Position numbers and translations under genes: made by a program
The notes under the pieces: generated by a model
What the model saw: the letters and a program-made list of their open reading frames with translations, nothing else
Told to the model about the DNA's origin: nothing
Databases searched by the model: none
Source: Physcomitrium patens
Lineage: Eukaryota > Streptophyta > Bryopsida > Funariales > Funariaceae
NCBI RefSeq assembly: GCF_000002425.4
Contig: NC_037253.1
Span: 2,083,049-2,147,048, forward strand
Reading direction: 5' to 3'
Length of the DNA: 64,000 nucleotides
Shown: positions 10,834-20,627 of the stretch, piece after piece
How positions within the stretch are numbered: the stretch's first letter is position 1
Layout of the letters: every line of letters starts with the position of its first letter

Positions 10834-13800
10834 ATGGAAAATGAAAATAAAAATTTTGAAGGATCTTTGGGAAGAGTTTCTAGTGGGGGTTCTTCTAAAG
10901 GAGAAGGTATGCACATGGATCCGTCTATTACTAGTATGTTTCAAGCCTTCTCATTATCAATGCAGCAACAACAAAGCAATGATCGAAAGGAAGCTTTGGC
11001 AACCAAAGCATTGCAAGCAGTGGTCAATAAAATTGATCAATTTGATGGAAGGAATATTTCAAGATATTTAAGATGTTATGTTCGTGAAATGGAATTTAAT
11101 CAGGTTTCTGAGAAGAAAATGGTTGAATTATTTGGACTTGCTACGATACTAGAGATAAGAGACCATATTACATCGATTACGGATCATTATGGGAATTCAT
11201 GGGAGGTTTTCTCACATGCATTGAAAGTCAAATATTTCTTAGAAGATGTTGATTGCGTTACTAAGAAGCTATTTCTAGAATGGATTGAACGGCCTAATAA
11301 GAATTTGTAAGCAACATAGCTACTAAGGGAATTTGAGAGGCAGTACTCTCAATTATCGAAGGTAGAAAAATTGACATTGGAGCCGAACAAAGTTGATCTA
11401 TTTCTTCAAGCTGCTGATGGAGAATTGCAAGGGAAATTAGAACTCCTTATTGAAGACAAAGAAGAAGATGAAGGATTAACAACAAAGTCGAAGAACGTTG
11501 AAGATGTGGTGGGATTGCTTACAAAATGAGATAGGAGTAAGGATAGGAACAATATTCCAAAAACAATACAAGCACCCAAAGCTCCAGTTCATACAACACC
11601 ACTAATAATACCTACAGTTCAACCTTCGACATCCTTATCAAAGAAAGCAGATATGGGGATGGAAGAAATTATGCAAAGAATGCAAGATCTTCAAATCAAA
11701 TTAGCAAGACTTGAAGAGAATACTTCTAAAAATAATTCAAAGAATGTTTCAAACCAAAGATATATACGAAGATGCATTTGGTGTGATGACACTTCATACA
11801 CTAGGAAAGATTACAATGAATTTAATAATATGATACGGCAAGGAATTATTTGCTGGAAAGATGGAAAGATAGCATTAAAAGATAAGGAGGATCTTCTTCA
11901 AACCAATTTTGGTAAGGAAAGAATGAGAGCATTGGTTCAAAATTACCTAAAAGAGCGCAAAACAGCAACACGAGAAAGTGCAAGTTATGGTGCTAGAGTA
12001 GATGATGACCTTGGTGGAAGTACGAAAACTAGTGAATTTTGGGCTTTTGCCATTTCTACAATGAAAGAAGGGAAATTATCTCGAGAAGCGTTATTGAGGA
12101 CTGCAGCTACAATATGAGGTGCAATAGGTTGGAAGGATCCTGTTAAATCTCTTTCAGTTCATGCATATATTGCTAAGAGCCAACATGAAGCTTTGATGGA
12201 AGAAAAGAGACGAGGAAATTTTGATGATACGAGAGAAGGAAATTCTTCTAAGAGGCAAATTCGAGGAGACAAGGCTCGGGAGGCAGTTTCACAAGAATTG
12301 CCTGTAAAGGATACCTCAGCATCATTAGAAGAAAAAATAAGATAGACAAAAGATAAGGACAAATCAATTGCTTATAAGCTACTTTCTGACATTAAAGCGG
12401 CAACAAATTTGAAAAGAGTGTTGGAAGAACGTATATTAAATGCTAAGATGGAATTCATATTGAAAGAAGTTTTGGAAATTGGAAAGAAAGAGTTTCATGA
12501 TGTTATCATTGACAGCATTAAGCAAAAGAGGCAATTAATGGGTGAAATTGGAATGAGTCATGCTATTGATGCAAGAATATATAAAGATAAAGAAGAGGTT
12601 GATATTGGTTACAAGCAATCAACAAATGAAAAGAATGGGTATAATCAACGAGTACGTTTCGAAGATTATAGTGATAAAGAAATGAAAACTTAGAGCCATT
12701 ATACTCAAAAGTATTGGGCAAGGGCAACTACTGAGGTATTGGTGAAAGTAGGAGATATAGAAGAACCAATTGTTGCTTTAGTCGACCATGGTTCTGAAAT
12801 AAATCTTATGTCTAAAGATCTTTATAAGAAGCAAAAATAGCCAATTGATATGGAACATGGATGGGCAATACGAGTAACTAATAACACATGGGGCGAATTA
12901 TATGGAGCTTGTCCAAATGTCAAAATTCGGATTGGGGATGTTGCAATGGAGTAATATTTTTTTGTTCAAGATACAACATCTTATCCGTTGATTTTAAGAC
13001 AACCTTATATTACGGCAACACGGATGAAAACAAAAGTACTTGGCGATGGTTTTGCTTATGCAGGGTACGTAGCAAAGATGGGAAAGAAAGCTGTACAATT
13101 TCTAACAGTATCTTCTAACCATGAATGGAATCGAGATAGGTTGAGGGAGAAACCATTGCCAAAGATTGTTGAAGGATTTAAGGATTTTGGGGAGGTACCA
13201 CTATAAAGCGAGATTATGGAGGTACAAAAGAGGAGGTACTCTCGCAAGATAAAGGTGCCTTTGATGCGAGTTTTATTGGTATATTGAAGAATGGAAATAT
13301 TATGTATAAGAAAGTTGATGATTTTAAAAGAAAAGAAAGGAAAAGATTATATAATATTGAAGGAGAATTACGCAAATTAGGTACATTGCAAGATGATGAG
13401 AGGATTTTAGGTATTTATGAAGAAAATGGACTGGAAGATTCATTGGAATTGATTACATCTATTGGATTAGGAGATAATGATAAGATTGTTGAGATTCATT
13501 CAAGAGAGGTTTATACCATACTTGAATCTTTTCAAGCACCAAAAGTCACTGTAGAGACAAGATATAAAACAGTAGATAAGAAGGTAAAGCCTGTTGCCAA
13601 ACGATTACCAGAAGATTCTAAGGAACAAATGAGAGAAGCATCAAAAGAAGCAAGTTTAAGAGATCCAATGAGTATTGGACATCAGTTTACTAAAGAGAAT
13701 TTTGAAGAATTGAAGATTGGTTTTGATGGTTCTTTATTGCTGAAGGAAATTACTTGCTTCAAAAAGATGTTGGCTAAACAAAGTAGATCGTTTACCTTCG

Positions 13801-14050
13801 AATCTCATGAAATTGGGTGTGTAGATCCAAATATTATAACACCTATGGTTATCTTCACTGTACTGCATGTACCTTGGAATCTAAGACCGATTCCAGTATC
13901 GAAGACACATTTACCTAAATTGGTGGAACTATTAAGAAAAAAGATAAAGATGAAAAATATTGGAACCCTCATTTGCGTTGTATTCTAGTCGATGGTTTAC
14001 GGTACCTTAGAAGAATGGGTCACTACGGTTTATTCAAGATATGCTACCGG
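10834..14050 (+). pseudogene. Element A gag, protease and N-terminal pol
   Basis: The frame opens MENENKNFEGSLGR at 10834. A gag-like segment with a QFDGRNISRYLRCY stretch is followed by a degenerate CCHC knuckle (CIWCDDTSYTRKDY, with the expected His and last Cys both replaced by Tyr). A protease-like box VDHGSEINLM lies near 12780-12810, and ALVDHGSE-type context continues through GELYGACPNVKIRIGD. An acidic linker with VETRYKTVDKKVKPVAKRLP and an RT N-terminal region follow (13284-13988). More than ten stops or shifts are present. The sequence is interrupted at 14050 by an inverted solo LTR with target duplication CCGG. Confidence 0.8.
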
Positions 14051-15255
14051 TGTCGTATTACGTGCTTTCCTACTCGAGAACGTGCCGGGCATCTGGCTCT
14101 AGAAGGTAGTATGGAGATTCACCGATAGTCAAGCAGTCTATCAGTTTTTGAGTGCTGGAATATAAACGACTACAACAATGTACCGTAAATCTATACGGGT
14201 GCTCTTCGACTGCTTATCGAAGTCCTTTTTACCCCAGGCGGTAGGTCTCTAGACGTTACAGAGAACCCCGTACAGCCCAAACTGTTAACCTGTAATACTG
14301 CTTTGTACTTACGATCTTGTATCCACTGACTGTCTTGTTAGATTAACCCAATAAATTTCATTCACTCCGCATACTCAATCCTATAGACACCCTTTTAATC
14401 CTTCAATCACAGACGTAACTCGATTTCACAAAACAGTCAAGAGTATTCAAACCCACTTCATTTAAAAATCCCGATTCACCATTACAACACTGACTTCAGC
14501 AGCGATTGCCTCAGTCTTCCCCAAAACTCTACGAAGAAGAAAAATCCAAATTCTATGTCTTTCCTTCCCCGACCCGAAGCATGAAGCTCCTCTCTCTAAT
14601 TCCCCTGATCTTCAAAAACCTCCAATAAAAAACCCGAACTGGTAACCTTGCAGAAGCTTGAAAAACTCGCTTCCCCCCCCCCGATTTCCCCTTAAAAAAA
14701 ACCCACACCACTCCAAAACTATATCCCCCCTAACCTTATCCTCTGAATTTCTTCAATCTTCCGTCTTAGATCCGGAATTGGCTCCCACCTCAAGCTTGGA
14801 TCCGAAATTGGCTCTCACCTCAACTTGGATTCGAAATTGGCTCTTCCCGCCAAGCTTTCTCCTCCGTTTTTACCTTTAAGAAATCCATTTACCGAAAACA
14901 ACGTTCCCTGAGACGGCACACAGAACAGGACAGCCTGAAACAGAATCGAACCCCGTAATCGGGACTACATTGAGTCGCCCGACCAATTGAGGTCCTATAT
15001 TAGTAAAGATACCCGTAGTAACCTGGATGTTCCCCTAATTGGGTCAAATTGGTCCTCTCTTCCTACTGACTCCCGTTATTGGAATCGAATGGAGCATTTC
15101 AGTATGCCCCGGCTGACTGTAACGGAGTGACTGAACTTGACCACTCAGTATTTGTACTCGAGTTGATCGATGCTCTCAATATTCAAGGTAACTGAATATT
15201 AATAAAATTCCCCTTTCTTTTTATTTTCACTGTATACTCGTGTTACAACACGACA
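14051..15255 (-). repeat. Solo LTR of family A inserted inverted within element A pol
   Basis: Reads TGTCGTATTACGTGC...AACACGACA on plus, the reverse complement of the A LTR. It is flanked by the 4-bp duplication CCGG (14047-14050 and 15256-15259). No internal sequence accompanies it, so it is a solo LTR left by recombination of a second A-family insertion. ORFs called inside it (for example 14658-14879) are not genes. Confidence 0.92.
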
Positions 15256-17900
15256 CCGGTGAATGTAATAAGTGTCAGGAACACACGAATTGGACCTATT
15301 GTGGATGAATTTACTAAGGCATTTGCAGGAAGGGCGATCTATTTAATGGGTGACTTGTATTCAGGTTATGATCAATTTCAACTTGCCGAAGGAAGTAGAG
15401 ATATAACGACGATAAGGACACCACTTGGATTGATTAGAATGTGCACTCTTCCTCAAGGTGCAACCAACTCAATTGTGCATATAATGAATGGGATGAATAA
15501 GGTATTGAGAGATTTTATTCCGGAGAAGACTATACCTTTTTTGGATGATGTTTCTATAAAAAGGTGCTGAGAAGGAGACAAGGATGAAACTCTAGATAAG
15601 AGGGGGTGTCGCAAATATGTTGTTGATCATATACAAGATTATAAAAAGATTTTAACTCGGCTTCGAGAAGTTCATCTTACATTATCAGATATGAAGTCCA
15701 TATTTGGAGTATGAGAGATTGTGATTGTTGGATATTTATGTAGATCTTACGGAAGAAAACCAGATCCGACTAAAGTTGATGCAATTGGAAGGATGAAAGA
15801 GGATTGTGATTCTTTAATAGAGGTTTGCAGGTTTTTAGGTGCATGTGTATTTTATCGAATCTGGATCCCTCATTATGCTCACATAGCAGATCCATTATAT
15901 AAACTGTTACGCAGGGGCTACCGATTTAAATAGGAAGAAAGGCATATTCAAAAAATGCAAAGATTGAAAAAATTATTGATGTCACCTCCAATATTAAGGA
16001 AGGTTGATTATAAGTGTAATAGACCAGTGATTCTTACTGTGGTCACTAGTCCAATTGCCATTGGATGGACTGTGGGTCAAGATGATTCAAGTGAAAATAG
16101 ATTCGCAGTTCGATTTAGAGCTAAAGTTTTAAGTATTTGTCAGCGTGCATATTCGCAAGTCAAAAGAGAATTTTGAGGAGTTATTTCGGACTATTTGATT
16201 GAGACAGTGGTAGTAATTGAAACAGATTGCTTGCCATTGCTTGGAATGATTATTAACTGTTCAACGCCAGATATTACAATGTTGAGATGGATTGCTTATA
16301 TTAAGTCACTAAATCCAGAATTTAAGCATGTTACTGTGAAGGATAATTTAGTAGCAGACATGCTATCTCTAGTAAGATACGAGAGGGAGGACGAAATGGT
16401 TGAAGACATTGATGACATCGAATTGAAATTCTATTCAATATCAAATCTCAACAGAGAAGACAAGCTATTTCTTTGAAGAATCTTATGAAAGAGAATTATT
16501 AGATATTGGTCATTACTTGAATACCTTGACTAAGCACGGAAATTAGTCTAGAGAAAAATTCAAATAAATAAGAAAAAAAATATATGGATTTTTGCTTCGA
16601 GATGGATTCTTATGGAAGAGACTGAAGAAAAGAATTGGGATGCCACAACGAGTGATAGGCAAAAAGGAAGAAAAACTAAAATTATTAAAAGAGTTTCATG
16701 ATAGTTTATGGGTAGGGCATAAAGGAATTTGGGCTACTTTTGCTAAACTCAAGGAACGATATTGGTGGAAAAATATGTATCGAGATGTACTCTCATTTGT
16801 AGAGTCATGTGAAATCTGTCAATCGTATTCTAATATCCGACATCGAGATGGTCTTCATCCTACGTATTCTAATATCCGACATCGAGATGGTCTTCATCCT
16901 TCATTTTAAATGGATTGTTGATTTGGTTATTATGCCAGTTGGGTTATGGCAGATGAGATATTTGGTTTTAGCTCGTGAAGATTTATCAAATCAAGTAAAA
17001 GGAAGAGCATTGAGGACAAAATCTACAGAGGGGATTTGTAGGTTTTTGCTTGAAGATGTCATTTGCCGCTACGGATGTGTAGGAAAAATCACTGCAAATC
17101 TTGGAGAATTAAATGCACAAGAAGCTCATAAGTTCTTTGAAAGATGTGGAGTTAAACTATCACTGACTACTACTTATAATCTGGAAGGGAATGCAAAAAG
17201 CGAACGTGGTCACCCACTGATTGTGAAAGCATTAGTTAAAGCTTGTAATGGGAAAGTTAAAGAGTAGCCACGGCTTTTGTCATTTGCATTATGGACTCAT
17301 CGAACAACACATAGTTCGGTGGCAGGATATATGCCAAGAGAACTTATGACAGGTCAAAAACCAATTATGCCGATTGAAGAAAAGGTACTTACTTGGAGTA
17401 TGCCACCATGGGAAGATGGATTGACAAGAGAAGAACTTTTGGCTATTAGGATTCGACAATTGGAGCAAAGATCGGAAGATGTGCAGATAGCATTGGAAAG
17501 GTTAAAAAGAACAAGGTTACAAAATATGGCATGATTCGATAAGCAACATTGATCGAGACCTAATGCAATCAAGGAAGGTGACTAGGTACTTGTTTATGAC
17601 AATAGTCTGGATAATCAATATAGTACTTTGCGGAAATTTTCAGAACGTTGGTTTGGACCATATGTAGTAACAACTGTTCATGATAATACGACTTACTCAT
17701 TACGGGAGTTAGATGGTACAAAATTGAAAATACCAATTGCAGGGAAGCGAGTAAAAATATTTAAATGAAGACACGTGGAGATGAATATGGAAGACCTTAA
17801 TGAAGGTATAGAGATTTTGCAGCAAAAAGATGAAAGTGGTTTGGATAATAAAGGCGACGAAGACGAACTAGACAAAGACGTAGAGAATATATTTTAAATC
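15256..17900 (+). pseudogene. Element A RT, RNase H and integrase
   Basis: Resumes the reading frame left at 14050. RT motifs are GDLYSGYDQFQLAE, RTPLGLIRMCTLPQGATNS and the catalytic FLDD (15259-15570). The connection/RNase H part has GYLCRSYGRKPDPTKVDAIG and PILRKVDY. Integrase shows WVGHKGIWATFAKLKERYWW with C..C (SCEICQS, 16592-16830). A core follows in which the second acidic position reads TANLGEL, apparently degraded, and YNLEGNAKSERGHP. It ends in a charged tail near 17900. About eight stops interrupt it. A 39-bp in-frame tandem duplication lies after the zinc-binding part. Confidence 0.82.
16826..16903 (+). repeat. 39-bp in-frame tandem duplication in A integrase
   Basis: Two copies of a 39-bp unit (16826-16864 and 16865-16903) encode YSNIRHRDGLHPT twice with almost no divergence. 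The duplication is therefore younger than most other damage in this copy. Confidence 0.9.
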
Positions 17901-17947
17901 AAAGAGTAACTGGATAAATTGGTGCATACCGGAGGATGCACAGGTTC

Positions 17948-17959
17948 AGAGGGGGGAAA
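17948..17959 (+). other. Element A polypurine tract
   Basis: AGAGGGGGGAAA lies directly before the TGTCGTG start of the 3' LTR, the expected place for the plus-strand primer. Confidence 0.85.
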
Positions 17960-18898
17960 TGTCGTGTTGTAACACGAGTATACCATGAAAATATAAAGAA
18001 AGGGGACTTTTATTAATGTTCAGTTACTTCAAATATTGGAAGCAACGAACAATTCCTGTGCAAATACTGAGAGGCCAAGGTCAGTCACCTCGTTACAGTC
18101 AGCTAGGGATACTGAAATGCTCCGTTTGATTCCAATAACGGGAGTCAGCAGAAAAGAAAAGGACTACTTCGATGACAGGTGAACCTGGTTCGAAGAGCCA
18201 ATTGGATCCAATTTCAAGACATCGAATCTAAGTCTTACTACGGGCCTCTTAGTCAATAAGAGACTTAAATTGGTCGGGTGACTCAATGTGGTCCCGATTA
18301 CGGGGCTCCGATTCTGTTTCAGGCTGTTCCGTCCTTTGTGCTATTCCGCGAACGTCCTTTCAGTAAAAGAATCTCTTAAAGGTAAAAACGGAGGAGAAAG
18401 CTCTGATGGCGAGAGCCAATTCCGGATCCAAGACGAAAGATTGAAGAAATTCAGAGGCTAGGGTTTAAAAAAGGAGAGAATTAGGGTTAAAAGGGAGGAT
18501 AGGTTAAGAAATGAAGGGAGAGAGAATAAGATTTTTTTAGAAGGGTCGGAGAGCTAGCTTCATGCTTTGGAAGTGGAAAAAAGATAGAAAATTGAGGTTT
18601 TTTTTTTTTGTAGGGTTTTGGGAAGTCTAAGGCAATCGTTGCTGAAGTCGGTATTGTATTGGTGAAACAAGATTTTTAATGAAGTGGGTGTGATTACTCT
18701 TGAATATTTAGTGAAATCGAAGTTACATCTATGATTGAAGAATTAAAAGGGTGTCTACAGGATTAAGTATGCGGAGTGAATGAAATTTATTGGGTTAATC
18801 TAACGAGACAGTCAATGGATACAAGATCGTGAGTATAAAGCGGTATCGAAGATTAGCAGTTTGAATTATTGGGGGTTCTCTGTAACGTCTAGAGATCT
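17960..18898 (+). repeat. Element A 3' LTR, first part
   Basis: Starts TGTCGTGTTGTAACACG after the PPT. Retains about 120 bp missing from the 5' LTR. Cut at 18898 by element B; the target reads GATCT on this side and AACCT on the far side, where the uninterrupted family has GACCT. Confidence 0.9.
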
Positions 18899-18916
18899 TG
18901 TCATGGACATACATTG

Positions 18917-19076
18917 GAAAATTCTTCGAATATTCTTCTAGAATATTCTCTTAAGATTCTCTAAAGATTCCTTTAGAAGATTCTAGAAGATTCTTAGAAT
19001 ATTCCCTAAAGATTCTTTTAGAAGGTTCTAGAATATTCTTAGAAGGTTCTAGAATATTCTGATAGATTCTAGGAAG
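18917..19076 (+). promoter_or_regulatory. Heat-shock-element array in the B LTR
   Basis: Alternating GAA and TTC modules at 2-bp spacing form the HSF-binding consensus. Three uninterrupted four-module sites are seen: 18976-18993 (GAAGATTCTAGAAGATTC), 19021-19038 and 19042-19059 (both GAAGGTTCTAGAATATTC). Further two-module GAAnnTTC sites lie around them. The array sits about 80-220 bp upstream of the TATA box, with a GAGAAGCTTCC dimer nearer to it. HSF binding is inferred from sequence only. Confidence 0.75.
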
Positions 19077-19139
19077 TTGCTCGTGTTGGAGAAGCGTCCT
19101 AGTTAGCGGAAGTAGCTCGAGAAGCTTCCTATTCAGTAG

Positions 19140-19182
19140 TTTATATAGGAGTCGAGGCTGAAGGGTTCTTCAGTCTCGACAA
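19140..19182 (+). promoter_or_regulatory. B core promoter with U3/R dyad and predicted transcript 5' end
   Basis: A TATA box (TTTATATAGG, 19140-19149) is followed by a 13-bp inverted repeat with a 4-nt loop (19151-19163 / 19168-19180; one G.U if RNA). The predicted start, about 30 nt below the TATA box, is near 19171. From there CAGTCTCGACAA (19171-19182) is exactly complementary to 19310-19321 beyond the LTR. Element C keeps the same geometry with different bases. Confidence 0.7.
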
Positions 19183-19309
19183 CACATCTCTTGGAGTTCT
19201 AGCTCACCCTTCTGGTGTTGTTCTTGTGCTCATCTGTTTAATCTAGTTTTACCACTTCTTCTTGAACTTCTTGTTAGATTTCAAGTCTGTAGTTTGTGTC
19301 CGTGACAGT

Positions 19310-19321
19310 TTGTCGAGACTG
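19310..19321 (+). other. Self-complementary primer-binding site of B
   Basis: TTGTCGAGACTG starts 2 nt after the 5' LTR and pairs over all 12 nt with 19171-19182, the predicted first bases of the transcript. This is the arrangement used by the self-priming S. pombe element Tf1. A 2-nt gap fits integrase end-processing. Confidence 0.65.
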
Positions 19322-19330
19322 CATTTTCAC

Positions 19331-19342
19331 TGGTATCAGAGC
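19331..19342 (+). other. Initiator-Met-tRNA-like sequence downstream of the B LTR
   Basis: TGGTATCAGAGC matches the common plant tRNA-iMet primer-binding site but starts 24 nt after the LTR, too far to define the LTR end. In B' and C only TATCAGAGC remains and the TGG needed to pair with a tRNA CCA end is lost. It is probably not the functional primer site. Confidence 0.45.
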
Positions 19343-19360
19343 TAGTTCCTTCTTGTTAGA

Positions 19361-19545
19361 GAGTGGATTACCCCTCTTCTTGAAGGTGTGCTAGTGTTTT
19401 AGAGGTTGCGGATTACCCTCTTCTAAACTGATATCTCTTCTTTCTCAATATTGGAGCCTTATTCTTCTTGGAGAGAGTGGATTACCCCTCATCTTGGAGT
19501 CTTAAGGCATTTTAGAGGTTGCGGAGTACTCTTCTCTGAACCAAT
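19361..19545 (+). repeat. Tandem leader repeat with GGATTACC octamers (B)
   Basis: Two diverged units of about 110 bp in the untranslated leader each pair GAGTGGATTACCCCTC with GAGGTTGCGGATTACC or a derivative. The same motif pair occurs twice in the B' leader and once in the C leader (37166-37235). Function is unknown; packaging or translation control is possible. Confidence 0.6.
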
Positions 19546-19610
19546 ATTGTCCTCTTCTCAAAACTCTTTTTTCTTCTTTCTGAAGGTTAGCCAAAGGTTA
19601 AGACGTTAAA

Positions 19611-20612
19611 ATGGCTGAAAGTTTGGAATCCAAACTAGACGCCATCATAAATGCTCTTGCCTCGTTGTCACATAGGACAACAGAGATCGAAGGAGTCATG
19701 GTAGGACTCCATAACAATGGAGCATCTGGGATAGCGCCATCTAAAGCATATCAGCCTCAAACTTCTGCGCCAGAAGAAGCAGTTCTACCTCCATTTCAAC
19801 AAGATCGAGTAGTCCTAAAACGAAAGGAGCCTCGAGTTAGTCTTCCGGATAAGTTTGATGGAACTCGTTCCAAGTTTTGAGGTTTTGTCAACCAAATCAG
19901 GTTGATAACAATTTTACAGCCCGAACGTTATCCGACGGAGGAAGCGCGTGTTGGGCTTGTTGGAACCTTGCTTACAGCACAAGCTCTGTCTTGGTTTACT
20001 CTCTTGTTCGAGAAGCGATCGCCAATCTTGAGCAACTTTAAAACGTTCTTGGAGGCGTTTGCAGAAGCATTTGGCGAGCATGATAAAGTTCGATGGGCTA
20101 CAACAAAGATCCGATCGCTACGACAAGGAACACGCTCTGCATCAGTCTATGCCTCGGATTTCAGACAATTGGCAAGTGACATTAATTGGGGTGAAGAGGC
20201 GTTGGTGAGTCAGTTTTATTGGGGCTTGAAGGATGATGTAAAGGACTTGCTGTTATCTCTTCCTGATCCTCAAACGCTCAACGAAGCTATTAGCCAAGCT
20301 GTAAAGTGTGACAACCGCCTATTCCAGTGTCGCCAAGACCAACGTCCAAGATACCAAATGACTCGTTACGACGTGACTATGTCTGCAAATAACTTAAACT
20401 CACATTCGGAGGCAACAGACCTGCAAATCGATACGGCACGTGTCCGATCTCTTACTCCAACAGAGAAGAAACGACGTATGGAGGAAGGGTTATGTTTGTA
20501 CTGTGGAGAAGAAGGTCACAAGGTTGGAAATTGCCCAAAGAAGCAAAATTGGCACCCTGTCAAGACTAGAAGTGCGATGATTCCGGTAAACGACAACGCC
20601 CAGCCACAGTAG
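19611..20612 (+). pseudogene. Chromovirus B gag (one nonsense codon)
   Basis: 333 codons from ATG 19611 to TAG 20610-20612. An N-terminal helical segment is followed by a capsid-like region with PDKFDGTRSKF, ALSWF, ASVYASDFRQLA and LPDPQTLNEAI. A single CCHC knuckle CLYCGEEGHKVGNC sits near the C-terminus. The only defect is TGA at 19878-19880, where the B' copy reads CGA, a CpG-type C-to-T change. pol follows in the -1 frame. Confidence 0.9.
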
Positions 20613-20627
20613 GAACCGTGCGGCTGG
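20600..20627 (+). promoter_or_regulatory. Hairpin around the gag stop codon (B)
   Basis: CCAGCC (20600-20605) pairs with GGCTGG (20622-20627). The loop holds the gag TAG and ACCGTG. In C the same place has CCAGCT/GGCTGG (38331-38336 / 38353-38358). The block TAGGRACCGTGCRGCTGG is kept in all four chromovirus copies here. It is a candidate recoding or reinitiation signal for pol. Confidence 0.5.

Larger units (their letters stand above)
18899..19307 (+). repeat. Chromovirus B 5' LTR
   Basis: TGTCATGGACAT...GTCCGTGACA, 409 bp. It lacks a 24-bp segment that is present in the 433-bp 3' LTR. It contains a heat-shock-element array, a TATA box, and the dyad at the predicted transcription start. Confidence 0.93.
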
